Counted from the stretch's first letter, positions 34,771 through 43,321 are shown. The stretch: DNA of 56,576 bases from an uncultured Oscillospiraceae bacterium (GCA_904395905.1 CAJFNZ010000087.1:1-56576); one strand, 5' to 3'. A program made the numbers and translations. Notes: generated from the sequence alone by a model not told the origin.

Positions 34771-34799
34771 AGTATATGCAGAACCGCGCCGTTTGTCAA
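34771..34799 (-). promoter_or_regulatory. Promoter of the second gntR-ABC operon
   Basis: The minus strand has TTGACA (34794-34799), 17 bases and TATACT (34771-34776), a consensus promoter. AT-rich half-sites around it, CTGTA and TACAG about 34746-34768, could be the operator. Confidence 0.75.
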
Positions 34800-34874
34800 G
34801 GCGGGGCTTCCCTTTTTCCCGTGGATTTGCTATACTGGGGGCGTCTGAAATTCCTTGTCAGGAGGCGGTATCCT

Positions 34875-35159
34875 ATGGTCAAGCACATTGTCATGTGGAA
34901 ATTCCGGGAGGGAACCCAGGCGCAGATGCGGGAGTTCCTGGACGGCCTGGAATCGCTGCGGGGGCAGATCCCGCAGATTGTGGAGATGGAAATCGGCGTC
35001 GATTGGGGCGCCAAGGGCAACTACGACGCCGTGCTGGTGTCGGTCTTCCGGACCCGCGAGGACCTGGAGGCCTATAAGAGCGACCCCCGCCACGTGGCGG
35101 TGTCCGCGCTGTGCAAGTCCATCCGCACCGACCGGGTGGCCGTGGACTACGAGTTCTGA
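34875..35159 (+). CDS. Dabb-family (stress-responsive A/B barrel) protein
   Basis: This 94-residue single-domain protein has the Dabb pattern: MVKHIVMWKF at the start, a helix, IPQIVEMEIGVDW, a VLVSVFRTREDLEAYKSDP strand-helix unit and the Cys-containing C-terminal strand. These proteins form dimeric alpha/beta barrels; their biochemical role is mostly unknown. ATG at 34875 follows AGGAGGCGG. A TATACT at 34831-34836 is the likely -10 box. The gene is monocistronic, ending at a strong terminator. Confidence 0.9.
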   Translation: MVKHIVMWKFREGTQAQMREFLDGLESLRGQIPQIVEMEIGVDWGAKGNYDAVLVSVFRTREDLEAYKSDPRHVAVSALCKSIRTDRVAVDYEF

Positions 35160-35176
35160 CGCGCCCGGCACACCAA

Positions 35177-35211
35177 TCGCGCCCCCGCCAGCCGGCGGGG
35201 GCGCGATTTTT
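35177..35211 (+). terminator. Intrinsic terminator of the Dabb gene
   Basis: A 13-bp stem (TCGCGCCCCCGCC and its complement) with an AGCC loop is followed by TTTTT. The remaining 209 bases to the converging MATE gene show nothing I can assign. Confidence 0.88.
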
Positions 35212-35420
35212 CTGTGCAAACCCATCGCAGACATGGGCCACGGGCCGCTCTCCGCGGCGCAGGAGGGTTTATGGCTTGCTCCGGTACAGGCTGCCGTCGC
35301 CGCCCATGAGCGCTGTCATCTCCTCAATGCGCTCCAGGGGGAACGGCGGCGCCGTCAGCGGCCGCCCGCTCCCTTGTCCTGTCGTTCTGGGGGCAGACGG
35401 AGGGCAAACCCTCTCCTATA

Positions 35421-36821
35421 TCAACCGGGATTCTCGTTCCATGGGACAGACGGGAGGACGCCCTCCGCCGCATCCGGCAGCGGCGCGTCCGGCCGGGACA
35501 GCTCCCGGCGCATCCGCAGCATCACCGCGACGGACAGCACGCCGGCCAGCAGCGACGAACCGGCGAAGTTCAGCCACAGCCCCGTCAGCCCCAGGGGCCA
35601 CAGCAGCGCCACCAGCGCCACCGGGAACAGCAGCGCCGCCGAGACGGAGATCCACGCCGCCGGCGCCGACTTCTCAATGGCCAGCATATAGCTCTGGGTC
35701 GCAAAGGAGAACCACCGGGTCAGGTACGTCAGGGCAAACAGCCGCAGCGCCGTCCCCGCCATGGAGAGGAACGCGCCGTCGGCGTCGGCCATGAACATCC
35801 GCGTGATGCCCGAGGGGAACGCGGCAATGCAGACGGCCGACACCAGCGAGACGATACACGCCGCCGTGAAGCAGCACCGCTCGATGGCCCGCACCCGGCC
35901 CCGGAGCCCGGCGCCCCAGTTGTAACCCACCGCCGGCTGAAGGGAGTCGCACATCCCGTAGAGCAGCGGCTGGATGAAGCCCTCGACGTACATCAGGATG
36001 CCGTAGACCGACACCGCCGACTCCCCGCCCAGGCGCACCAGCACAACGTTCATCAGAATCGACGTCAGCCGCCCGGCGATGTTGTTGAGGAAGTTGGGCG
36101 CGCCGCAGGTGACAATCTGCCGAATCATTGGCCTGCTGAACTTCGGCCGGCAGAACCGCAGCTGGAGCTTCCGGGCCCAGAAGGGGGCCAGCGCCAGCAG
36201 CGCCGCGACGAACATACCGGTGTTCGTCGCCAGGGCCGCGCCCCAGAGGCCGAAGCGCAGCTCGTGGAGGAACACGAACTCCAGCACGCTGATGAGCACC
36301 GCCATCAGGATGTTCAGCACCATGCTGCGGCGGATCTTCCCGCAGATCCGCAGGAAGTTGTCCACGGCGAAGACGATGGTCGTCAGCGGGGCGCAGAGGG
36401 CGCTCACCCGCAGGTACTGCACGGCCAGCCGGGCAAATTCCCCCTCGGCGCCCATGAGGCGGATGAACAGCGGCGCGCCGGCAAACAGGGCCGCCCCCAG
36501 GGCCGCGCCGGTGAGGACAATCAGGATGCAGGCGCAGGTGAAGATGTTGTCGGCCTCCCGGTCCCGCTTCCGGCCCAGGCTGATGGAGATGGGCACCGAC
36601 GCGCCCACGCCAATCAAATCGGCCAGGGAAAAATTGATGATGACCAGAGGCATCGCCAGGTTCAGCGCCGCAAAGGCGGTGTCGCCCAGAAAGCGGCCGA
36701 CGAAGATGCCGTCGAGCAGCTGCCACAGCGCCGAGGCCAGCATCCCGACGGCCCCGGGCAGGGAGGCCCGAAAAAAGAGCCGCAGCGGCGGCGTCTCGGT
36801 GAACAGTCTTCTTGGATTCAT
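35421..36821 (-). CDS. MATE-family efflux transporter
   Basis: This 466-residue protein has twelve predicted membrane helices in two similar halves and the MatE start pattern SLPGAVGMLASALWQLLDG with FVGRFLGD. It would exchange Na+ or H+ for cationic drugs, dyes or metabolites. ATG at 36821 overlaps the MarR stop in ATGA and has AAAGGAG upstream, so regulator and pump are one operon. The substrate is not deducible. No terminator is obvious after its stop. Confidence 0.93.
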   Translation of the reverse strand: MNPRRLFTETPPLRLFFRASLPGAVGMLASALWQLLDGIFVGRFLGDTAFAALNLAMPLVIINFSLADLIGVGASVPISISLGRKRDREADNIFTCACILIVLTGAALGAALFAGAPLFIRLMGAEGEFARLAVQYLRVSALCAPLTTIVFAVDNFLRICGKIRRSMVLNILMAVLISVLEFVFLHELRFGLWGAALATNTGMFVAALLALAPFWARKLQLRFCRPKFSRPMIRQIVTCGAPNFLNNIAGRLTSILMNVVLVRLGGESAVSVYGILMYVEGFIQPLLYGMCDSLQPAVGYNWGAGLRGRVRAIERCCFTAACIVSLVSAVCIAAFPSGITRMFMADADGAFLSMAGTALRLFALTYLTRWFSFATQSYMLAIEKSAPAAWISVSAALLFPVALVALLWPLGLTGLWLNFAGSSLLAGVLSVAVMLRMRRELSRPDAPLPDAAEGVLPSVPWNENPG

Positions 36822-37300
36822 ACGTCATCTCCTTTTTCCGTGGAAGCGTCCCGTCCGCCCCGGCTCCGCTCCCGCAGCGCGCGGCAGAGCCGGGCGGCAA
36901 AGTGGTCGTAGGCGTCGATGAACGCCGGGGAAAACGTCTCCAGGGTCTCGGCCAGGGCTTGTTCCTCCGCGGCCTTCACCGGGGCCAGCAGCCGGCGGGC
37001 GTAGGCGCGGCCGGCCTCGGTCAGCACCAGCGTCTTCTCCCGGCCGTGGACGGCCAGCGTCATATATCCGGCCCGCTCCAGGTCCCGGACAATGGTGTTG
37101 ACGGTCGTCTTGGGAATCAGCCACTCCTCACAGATCTGCGTCTGGGTGCGCGGCCGGCCGTCGTCCAGCGCGTAGAGCAGGGCCAGCTTGTTCTCGTTGA
37201 TGCCCATGGCTCTGGCGCAGAGGTAGTATGCGCCGTCAATCCGGTTGTTGGCGGCCGTCAGCCGCGCAATTCCTTCCCCGTTGGATGCCCGCTTCTGCAA
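36818..37300 (-). CDS. MarR-family transcriptional regulator
   Basis: This 160-residue winged-helix protein has a dimerisation helix, then the region LLYALDDGRPRTQTQICEEW, the recognition helix IPKTTVNTIVRDLERAGY and the wing HGREKTLVLTEAG. MarR proteins typically repress the adjacent pump and are released by its substrates. I place the start at TTG 37300 behind GGGGGGAG; earlier in-frame codons lie inside the promoter, and the next ATG would cut the first helix. It is co-transcribed with the MATE gene. Confidence 0.85.
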   Translation of the reverse strand: MQKRASNGEGIARLTAANNRIDGAYYLCARAMGINENKLALLYALDDGRPRTQTQICEEWLIPKTTVNTIVRDLERAGYMTLAVHGREKTLVLTEAGRAYARRLLAPVKAAEEQALAETLETFSPAFIDAYDHFAARLCRALRERSRGGRDASTEKGDDV

Positions 37301-37355
37301 GGTGCTCCCCCCGCTCTTAACAGTTCGATTTCGTACCGATGTCGGTGCAGGAGAG

Positions 37356-37384
37356 AGTATAGTACGGATTCGTATCTTTGTCAA
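37356..37384 (-). promoter_or_regulatory. Promoter of the marR-MATE operon
   Basis: TTGACA (37379-37384), 17 bases and TATACT (37356-37361) on the minus strand. A small palindrome TACG-n4-CGTA (37363-37374) lies in the spacer, and a related TCGTACCGA lies downstream. They are candidate operator half-sites for the MarR protein. Confidence 0.75.
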
Positions 37385-37406
37385 GGCCCTCCCGCCGGAG
37401 GCATGG

Positions 37407-37437
37407 AAAAACCCCTCCGCCCAAACGGGCGGAGGGG
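37407..37437 (-). terminator. Intrinsic terminator of metV-metF
   Basis: Minus strand: an 11-bp perfect stem CCCCTCCGCCC/GGGCGGAGGGG (37427-37437 with 37412-37422), GTTT loop, then TTTTT. Confidence 0.88.
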
Positions 37438-37442
37438 TTCCG

Positions 37443-37476
37443 GCGTGTCGAGAAACTCGACACGCTGTCGCCAAAA
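37443..37476. repeat. Copy B of the dispersed hairpin repeat
   Basis: These 34 bases are identical to the complement of 84-117. They include a 10-bp perfect stem (37443-37452/37456-37465) with an AAA loop, and the tail TGTCGCCAAAA. The copy lies between the metF stop and its terminator, inside the transcript. Confidence 0.75.
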
Positions 37477-37485
37477 GGATGGATC

Positions 37486-38412
37486 TCAGGCGATGGAGAT
37501 GCCGGCCTTCTTGAGGATGGTGGGGACGTTCTGCTCGGCGCCGATGGCCATGATGTGGACGCCGTCACACAGCTTGGCGTCCCGCAGCTGCGCGATGAAC
37601 TCAGCGGCCATCTCGATGCCCAGCTGCATCGGCAGGCCCTTGACGCCCTTCTCCTTGCCCTCGGCGGCCGCGGCGGCCAGGCGGTCAATCATGGCCTGGG
37701 GCACGGCGATGCCCGGGACGTTCTCGTTCATGAACTTGGCCATGCCCGCGCCCTTGAGGGGGATGACGCCGGCCATGATGTGGCAGTGGATGCCGGCCTT
37801 GTCCACCAGGTCCATAAAGCGCTTCAGGCTCTCCAGGTCGAAGATGCCCTGGGTCTGGATGTACTTGGCGCCGGCGTCCACCTTCTGGCGCAGCTTGTTG
37901 ATTTGCAGCTGAATCGGCTCGTAGACCGGGGTCACGGCCGCGCCCTTGTAGAACCGGGGCGTGGGCCCCTGGAGGTCGTTGCCGCCGCAGTCCTTGCCGG
38001 TGGCCTCCACGGTGGAGAGCATCCGGAGGATGCCCACCGAGTCCAGATCGTAGACCGGCTTGGACTGGCTGCAGTCGCCGACCATCGGGTGGTCGCCGGT
38101 CAGGGCCAGCATGGTGTCGATGCCGAAGGCGGCGGCCGAGAGCAGGTCGCCGAGGATGCCCATCCGGCTGCGGTCGCGGCCGGTCACCTGGAGGATGGGC
38201 TCGACGCCGGCCTCCTTGAGCTTGATGCACAGCCCCAGGGACGAGGCCTTGAGACATGCCGACTGCATATCCGTGACGTTGACGGCGTGGACCTTGCCGC
38301 TGAGCAGGGCGGCCGACTCCAGCTGCTCGGAGAAGTCGCAGCCCTTGGGCGGGGCCATCTCGGCCGTGACGCCAAATTCACCGCGCTCGAGCGCGTTTTC
38401 CAGAAGACTCAT
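37486..38412 (-). CDS. metF: 5,10-methylenetetrahydrofolate reductase (MetF)
   Basis: MetF reduces methylene-THF to methyl-THF, using FAD. The 308-residue product is a TIM barrel with FGVTAEMAPPKG at the start, the ALTGDHP motif at the flavin site and the C-terminal HIMAIGAE strand. In acetogens and relatives MetF works with the iron-sulfur protein MetV, which is encoded here three bases upstream. This points to the MetVF-type enzyme of the methyl branch of one-carbon metabolism rather than to the NADH-dependent E. coli form. ATG at 38412 follows AGGGGGAAA. Confidence 0.94.
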   Translation of the reverse strand: MSLLENALERGEFGVTAEMAPPKGCDFSEQLESAALLSGKVHAVNVTDMQSACLKASSLGLCIKLKEAGVEPILQVTGRDRSRMGILGDLLSAAAFGIDTMLALTGDHPMVGDCSQSKPVYDLDSVGILRMLSTVEATGKDCGGNDLQGPTPRFYKGAAVTPVYEPIQLQINKLRQKVDAGAKYIQTQGIFDLESLKRFMDLVDKAGIHCHIMAGVIPLKGAGMAKFMNENVPGIAVPQAMIDRLAAAAAEGKEKGVKGLPMQLGIEMAAEFIAQLRDAKLCDGVHIMAIGAEQNVPTILKKAGISIA

Positions 38413-38415
38413 CGC

Positions 38416-39060
38416 TTATTTCCCCCTAATGTTGATGGTTCTCGGATAGGCCACGTCGTGGTAGCCCTTGTCCTCGCGGGTCTGGCCCAGCTTCTCCAGC
38501 TGGCCCAGGGACTCCAGGCGCTTGTAGATTTGGATCCAGGCGCAGTCGTTCTCCGGGTTGACCTCGCACTTGCCGTTCTTGGCGCCGCCGCAGGGGCCGT
38601 TGACGAGGCTCTTGGCGCAGCGGGTGATGGGACAGATGCCGCCGGTCTTGCCCAGGACGCAGTTGCCGCACAGGTGACATGCCTCCTCAAAGAGGCCGAA
38701 CTTCACGGCCTCGCCCAGGAACATGGTGTTGTTGGCCGGATACGTCGGCACGGGGACGTTGTTGGCCACCACCTGGGTGCCGTCGCCGCAGGCCATGCAG
38801 ACCACGGCCTCGGCCCCGGCGGAGGCGAAGTTCTTGACCTTGCCCTTCGTGGTCAGGTTCATGCAGCAGTAGTCGGACATGGCCGTGGCCACCACGGTCT
38901 TGCCGTGGGCCTCCAGATAGGCCTTGAGCTCGCCGACCTCCTTCTCGCCGCCGGTGGCGCAGGCCGTGGCGCAGCTGCCGCAGCCGATGATGGCAATCTT
39001 CTTTGCATCACCAATCATGGCCATCAGCTCTTCGATGGGCTTTTTTTGCGTGACAATCAT
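38416..39060 (-). CDS. metV: MetV, cysteine-rich partner of MetF
   Basis: This 214-residue protein belongs to the methylenetetrahydrofolate reductase C-terminal (MetV) family. It has many cysteines arranged as GCGSCATAC near residue 27-35 and CHLCGNC, CPITRC and GPCGG in the second half, probably for zinc and iron-sulfur binding. MetV binds MetF and passes electrons to its flavin. ATG at 39060 follows AAGGAG at ten bases. The upstream frame extension has no signal. A consensus-like promoter lies 128 bases upstream, leaving a structured leader. Confidence 0.92.
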   Translation of the reverse strand: MIVTQKKPIEELMAMIGDAKKIAIIGCGSCATACATGGEKEVGELKAYLEAHGKTVVATAMSDYCCMNLTTKGKVKNFASAGAEAVVCMACGDGTQVVANNVPVPTYPANNTMFLGEAVKFGLFEEACHLCGNCVLGKTGGICPITRCAKSLVNGPCGGAKNGKCEVNPENDCAWIQIYKRLESLGQLEKLGQTREDKGYHDVAYPRTINIRGK

Positions 39061-39187
39061 GATGCTTAACTCCTTTATTTCCGTAGTCGCTTGCGCGAAC
39101 GGGACTTCCGGGCAGGCGCCGCTCCAATGAGGCGGGCGCAAAAGGGACCGCCGACAGCCTCTGCGCATCCGGCGGCCTTCGTTCAGA

Positions 39188-39215
39188 ATTATACCACAGC
39201 CCCCGGGAAATTCAA
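39188..39215 (-). promoter_or_regulatory. Promoter of metV-metF
   Basis: Minus strand TTGAAT (39210-39215), 16 bases and TATAAT (39188-39193). The leader between it and the metV start (39061-39187) contains a GGCCGCCG/CGGCGGTC hairpin. I see no THF, SAM or cobalamin riboswitch core. The remainder of the gap up to the sigma-factor gene at 39404 holds only a TAGAAT (39321-39326) as a possible -10. Confidence 0.75.
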
Positions 39216-39403
39216 TGGAGTTTCGGAATGTTTTCGGAAATTCCGACGGGATTTCATGGTTTTTTGGGAAACTGGTTCAAAATTCCAATTTCCCTCTAGG
39301 CGGACGGCCCTCCCGTGTGATAGAATAAGGGCGATAGGCCCTCCCGCGGGAATTCCGGCGGACGGGTCGCTACTTTGGAGACACAGAGGGAGCGTGATGC
39401 GGA

Positions 39404-39901
39404 ATGACGACGGCCCAACTGCGGATGCTGCTGGAACTGTACCAGCGTCACGCGGAATCGATGTTGCAGCTGGCGTACTATCGGCTGAACGACGAAAAGG
39501 TGGCACGGGAGCTGGTCCACGACGTGTTTTTTCTGGCCGCATGCAGACCGGAACGCCTGTTCCGCAGCGACAAAGGGCCGAAGGTGTGGCTGTACTTTGC
39601 CCTGTCCCGCCTGTCCCGGCAGGAGGAGCGGCGGGAAGCGTATCTGCGGGAATACAAAACCATGGACCCCATCGCCCTGTACACCGGCGGCGGCGAGGAT
39701 GCGCTGCACGCCTACGATATGCTGCCCGCCGGTCTCACGGAAGGCGAGCGGGAAATCCTGATGCTGCGCCTGCGGAACCGTCTGCCCTATGAAGTCATCG
39801 CCTATCTGTGCCGCACCACGCCCGACGCCTGCCGGGTGCGCTATGGCCAGGCGGTGCGCCGCTGCGAGGCCCTGCTTCGCCGGCAGGGGCGGCGCCGCTG
39901 A
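39404..39901 (+). CDS. ECF-type RNA polymerase sigma factor-like protein
   Basis: This 165-residue protein has a sigma-70 region 2-like N terminus (LYQRHAESMLQLAYYRLND, then ARELVHDVFFLA) and a region 4-like C terminus (LTEGEREILMLRLRNRLPYEVIAYLC in two parts). The linker is short. Region 2 lacks some of the aromatic residues of strong ECF factors, so it may be a divergent or specialised member. No anti-sigma gene follows; the gene stands alone with a terminator. ATG at 39404 follows GAGGGAG at 11 bases. Its targets are unknown. Confidence 0.75.
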   Translation: MTTAQLRMLLELYQRHAESMLQLAYYRLNDEKVARELVHDVFFLAACRPERLFRSDKGPKVWLYFALSRLSRQEERREAYLREYKTMDPIALYTGGGEDALHAYDMLPAGLTEGEREILMLRLRNRLPYEVIAYLCRTTPDACRVRYGQAVRRCEALLRRQGRRR

Positions 39902-39911
39902 TTCGATACTG

Positions 39912-39967
39912 AAAAGAAGACCGCCGCGGAACGGAAGGCTAGCCGTTCCACGACGGTCTTCTTTTTT
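39912..39967 (+). terminator. Long bulged terminator of the sigma-factor gene
   Basis: Two stacked stems, 39912-39923/39954-39965 and 39928-39934/39943-39949, are followed by TTTTTT. It may also serve the converging XRE gene. Confidence 0.82.
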
Positions 39968-39996
39968 GCCCCGCCCGCGCGGGGCGCAGGCGGCTT

Positions 39997-40473
39997 TCAG
40001 GGCAGCAGATCTCCGACCGCCTCCAGCAGGTGGACGGGAGAGAGCTGCGACCGGTTCATCCGCCGCACCAAATCGCTGGCCGTCTCCCAGCTGAGCGACA
40101 CATCGTGCACCACCCCCGCCGGCTCCCACCGGCCGCCGTAGTTCCGCTCCGCCGCAACGGCGTACGTCGGATACCACCCCGTGTCCTCCCGGTAGCGGGT
40201 CTCCGTCACGAGGCGGTACCGCCAGAGCGTGACGCCCTCGAGCAGCGTCTCCAGCCGGCACAGGTCCGCCGGCCATTCCCGCCCCGTCATCCGGGAGAGC
40301 ATATACCCGATGGCCCGCTCCGCCGTCTGAAAGGTCGTGTCTGACCGGCCATGCTCAATCTCCCGCAGATGGGCCTGGCTCATCCCCGGCCCGTTGGCTA
40401 CCTCCTCCTGCGTGCATCCGCTCAGCCGCCGCAGCTGACGGAGCAGGTAGCCAATGTTCTCTTTCCCTGCCAT
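39997..40473 (-). CDS. XRE-family HTH regulator with DUF6514-like C terminus
   Basis: The 158-residue protein joins an XRE helix-turn-helix (about 5-62, with SGCTQEEVANG and MSQAHLREIEHG) to a C-terminal domain of about 80 residues that ends in a segment like DUF6514 (QLSPVHLLEAVGDLL). DUF6514 proteins are common in Oscillospiraceae and have no known function. The second ATG (40473) is preferred because GGAGG lies seven bases upstream. A TATACT at 40493-40498 (minus) and two GTATAC blocks about 31 bases apart form a possible autoregulated promoter. Confidence 0.82.
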   Translation of the reverse strand: MAGKENIGYLLRQLRRLSGCTQEEVANGPGMSQAHLREIEHGRSDTTFQTAERAIGYMLSRMTGREWPADLCRLETLLEGVTLWRYRLVTETRYREDTGWYPTYAVAAERNYGGRWEPAGVVHDVSLSWETASDLVRRMNRSQLSPVHLLEAVGDLLP

Positions 40474-40611
40474 TGTCATCCCTCCTGCCCCCAGTATACA
40501 CGAAATCCGCAGCCTGTTCCAGTCGGTATACCGGCGCTTTGCCAATTTTTTTCAGGTTGACACCAGAATTTTACTACATCTGTCATGGACCGTCCAGGCA
40601 GCTCGCTACCA

Positions 40612-40653
40612 ACAAAAAACCGGAACGGGCGCCGCCGGTTGGCAGCGCCCGTT
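40612..40653 (-). terminator. Intrinsic terminator of ktrB-ktrA
   Basis: Minus strand: 9-bp stem AACGGGCGC/GCGCCCGTT (40645-40653 with 40624-40632), then CCGG and TTTTTT. Confidence 0.82.
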
Positions 40654-40666
40654 TCGTTGAATCGCG

Positions 40667-41341
40667 TCAGAGCTCCTGTTCCAGCACGCTGATGCGGGAA
40701 CGGTCGCCGATGACAAACAGCAAATCGTCCGGCCGGAACTCATAGTCCGGCGTGATGTCCGTCAACACCTCGCCCCGGTGCTCGATGGCGATGATGTTCA
40801 GGCCGTAGCGCCGGCGGACGTCCACGTCCACCACCCGCTTGCCCACAAAGCTCTTGGGCGTCATCGCCTTGGAGATGTCGATTTTTTCGTTCAGCTCAAT
40901 GTAGTTGAGAATCTTCGACGGCTCCAGCCGGCGGGCCAGGCGGACGGCCATGTCCCGCTCCGGATAGACCACTTCGGCCCCCAGCTTTTCCAGAATCTCG
41001 CCGTGGGGCGCGCTGGTGGCCTTGGCGACCACCCGCTCGATGCCCAGGCCCTTCAGGTAGAGCGTCGTGAGAATCGACACGTCCATCCGCTCCCCGATGC
41101 AGACCACCGCCACGTCGCAGTTCTGGATGCCCGTCTCCCGCAGGGTCTCCTTGTCCAGCGAGTGGACGACGAAGGCGTTTTCGGTGTAGTCCCGCAGGCA
41201 GCGGATCCGCTCCTCGTCGGCGTCAATGACGAGGATTTCCCGGTTGTGATTGGCCAGCTCGATGGCCAGCGCCGTGCCGAAGCGGCCCAGGCCGATGATG
41301 CCATACGACTTGCCGGCATCCTTGTTTTTTCCGAAACTCAA
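40667..41341 (-). CDS. ktrA: Potassium uptake regulatory protein KtrA (TrkA/RCK)
   Basis: This 224-residue cytoplasmic gating ring subunit binds nucleotides and opens the KtrB channel. The Rossmann motif GLGRFG is at 17-22, with the acidic ribose ligand in VIDADEE. A C-terminal RCK-C domain covers about 140-224. The start is TTG at 41341, eight bases after GAGGAGG; no ATG fits. It follows ktrB by 13 bases. Confidence 0.93.
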   Translation of the reverse strand: MSFGKNKDAGKSYGIIGLGRFGTALAIELANHNREILVIDADEERIRCLRDYTENAFVVHSLDKETLRETGIQNCDVAVVCIGERMDVSILTTLYLKGLGIERVVAKATSAPHGEILEKLGAEVVYPERDMAVRLARRLEPSKILNYIELNEKIDISKAMTPKSFVGKRVVDVDVRRRYGLNIIAIEHRGEVLTDITPDYEFRPDDLLFVIGDRSRISVLEQEL

Positions 41342-41354
41342 TGAAAAAACCTCC

Positions 41355-42650
41355 TCAACCGATGGCGATGTTGCCCTCGGGATAGTGAATCCGCTCTTCG
41401 CGGCCAAAGTACCACAGCGTGGCCACCGTCAGCGGCCCCAAGCGTCCGATATACATAATTAAAATACACAGCAGCTTGCCCAAATCGCAGATGTTCGGCG
41501 TGATGCCGGTGGAGAGGCCCACGGTGCCGAAGGCGCTGGTCACCTCGAACAGCACGTCCATCAGCCGCAGCTCCGGCTCCAGGGCAGCCAGGATCCAGGT
41601 GCCCGTCACCACCACGGCCAGCGCCATCAGCGTCAGGACCATGGCCTTGTGGATGGCCTCCCGGGGGATGCTGAAGTGGAAGGCCTTGGCGCTCCGGTTG
41701 GTCGCGGCCGCCTTGATGGCCTGGAGCAGCACGAAGAACGTGCTGGTTTTGATACCGCCGCCGGTCGATCCGGGGGAGGCGCCGATGAACATCAGCACCG
41801 TCAGCACCAGCAATCCCGCGTTGGAGAACGTCCCCAGGGGATACGTGGAGAAGCCGGCGGTTCTGGCCGACACGCTGTGGAAGAACGCCCCCAGCCACGT
41901 GACGTCCTCGGTCAGCTTCACCAGCAGGGTGCCGACGACAATCAGCGCGGCGCTGACCGTCAGGACCACCTTGGAGTGGAGCCGCAGGCGGTGGAACCGC
42001 AGGCGGTTGTCCCACAGGTCCTTGATGACCCAGAAGCCGATACCGCCGAAGATAATCAGGCCGCAGGTGGTCAGATTCAGCAGCACGTTGTCCTGGTAGG
42101 GAATGAGGTTCTGGAAGTTGCCCAGCACATCGAAGCCGGAGTTGTTGAACGCGGCCACCGAGTGGAAAAAGCTGATGCCCAGCGCCCGCCAGAAGGGGTA
42201 GTCCTGGCTGAAGACGATGAGGCTGAGCAGCGCGCCGGCCGTCTCGAAAATCAGCGTCGTCAGCAGGATGCTCTTGACGAACCGGATGAGGCCGCGGCCG
42301 GAATCCAGGTTCATGGCCTCGCGAATCAGCAGCCGGCCCTTCAGGTCAATTTTCCGGCCCATGGCCAGGATGATGCCGGCGCCCACGGCCGTGACGCCCA
42401 GGCCGCCCACCTGAATCAGCAGCGCCAGAATAAACTGCCCGAAATACGTGAACGTATCGCCGGCGTCCACGGCGACCAGACCCGTCACGCACACGGCGCT
42501 GGTGGAGGTGTAGAGCGAGTCGATGTACCGCAGTTCCACACCGTCCTGGACGCTGATGGGCAGCATCAGCAGCAAGGAGCCCAAGAGGATTACCGTCAGG
42601 AAGCCCAAGGCGATAATCCGTGCTGGCGAAAGCCGCCAGAGTCGTTTCAC
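41355..42650 (-). CDS. ktrB: Potassium transporter KtrB (TrkH family)
   Basis: This 431-residue membrane protein has four M1-P-M2 repeats. The selectivity loops read VCVTGLV, FNNSGFD, ARTAGFS and GTVGLS, each with the conserved glycine. A gate loop with GSTGGGIK lies in the third repeat. It forms a dimer on the KtrA ring and is usually Na+- or H+-coupled. GTG at 42650 has GGAGGG eight bases upstream. The pair would support K+ homeostasis and turgor. Confidence 0.94.
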   Translation of the reverse strand: MKRLWRLSPARIIALGFLTVILLGSLLLMLPISVQDGVELRYIDSLYTSTSAVCVTGLVAVDAGDTFTYFGQFILALLIQVGGLGVTAVGAGIILAMGRKIDLKGRLLIREAMNLDSGRGLIRFVKSILLTTLIFETAGALLSLIVFSQDYPFWRALGISFFHSVAAFNNSGFDVLGNFQNLIPYQDNVLLNLTTCGLIIFGGIGFWVIKDLWDNRLRFHRLRLHSKVVLTVSAALIVVGTLLVKLTEDVTWLGAFFHSVSARTAGFSTYPLGTFSNAGLLVLTVLMFIGASPGSTGGGIKTSTFFVLLQAIKAAATNRSAKAFHFSIPREAIHKAMVLTLMALAVVVTGTWILAALEPELRLMDVLFEVTSAFGTVGLSTGITPNICDLGKLLCILIMYIGRLGPLTVATLWYFGREERIHYPEGNIAIG

Positions 42651-42892
42651 AGCCAAATCCCTCCATCTTCCGCCCGCAGCCGGGCCCGGCGGTCGTTCCA
42701 CCGGATTGTAGTACCCATTGTACCGCTTTCTTCATTAAGATGCTGTTAAGGTTATCAAATTTTTCAGGAAATGTCAAACGGCCGGCGCTCCATTTTCCGG
42801 CGAAAACCGCAGTTTTCATCCAGCAATGCCAGTCATAACCGGCAGCGGGCCTCCGATTTTTCGGGATTGGCGGAAAAATGGAGCGCAAGCGG

Positions 42893-42921
42893 TTGCCCCG
42901 GGCCGGCAGCCGTGGTACACT
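42893..42921 (+). promoter_or_regulatory. Promoter of the VOC-MBL-RluA operon
   Basis: TTGCCC (42893-42898), 17 bases and TACACT (42916-42921). The rest of the 308-base gap between the divergent ktrB and VOC starts (42651-42958) holds an AT-rich stretch around 42720-42780 with TACAAT-like boxes that probably includes the ktrB promoter; I cannot fix its -35. Confidence 0.6.
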
Positions 42922-42958
42922 GGGGGTATCCAAACCACACGACAAGGAGGAATCTTCC

Positions 42959-43321
42959 ATGCGTTTCGACCACTTCAACTTCAACGTCCTCGACCTGGAG
43001 CGGAGCCTCCGGTTCTACAAAGACGCCTTCGGGTTCACCCCGGTGCGGGAGAAGGAGGCCGCGGACGGCTCCTTCCGCCTGGTGTACCTGGGCGACGGGG
43101 AGACCGGCTTCCAGCTGGAGCTGACGTGGCTCCGGGACCGGACCGAACCCTACGACCTGGGCGAGCTGGAGTACCACCTGGCCGTCCGCACCGGCGACTA
43201 CGAGGCCGTCCACCGCCGCCACCAGGAGATGGGCATCGTCTGCTTTGAAAACCCGTCGATGGGCATCTACTTCGTCCAGGACCCCGACGGCTATTGGATT
43301 GAGGTGGTCCCGGAGCGATGA
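42959..43321 (+). CDS. VOC-family protein, glyoxalase I-like
   Basis: This 120-residue protein has two beta-alpha-beta-beta-beta units. The first starts with FDHFNFNVLDLERSLRFYKD and the second with LEYHLAVRTGDYEAVHRRH. The end reads DPDGYWIEVVPE. The putative metal ligands (His5, a central Glu, His near 65 and the C-terminal Glu) are present, so lactoylglutathione lyase-like activity on methylglyoxal adducts is possible, but other VOC activities are not excluded. ATG at 42959 follows AAGGAGG. The stop overlaps the MBL start in ATGA. Confidence 0.88.
   Translation: MRFDHFNFNVLDLERSLRFYKDAFGFTPVREKEAADGSFRLVYLGDGETGFQLELTWLRDRTEPYDLGELEYHLAVRTGDYEAVHRRHQEMGIVCFENPSMGIYFVQDPDGYWIEVVPER

Noticed and set aside
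39061-39187. THF, SAM or cobalamin riboswitch before metV
   Set aside because: None of the conserved cores I know is present; only a generic hairpin.
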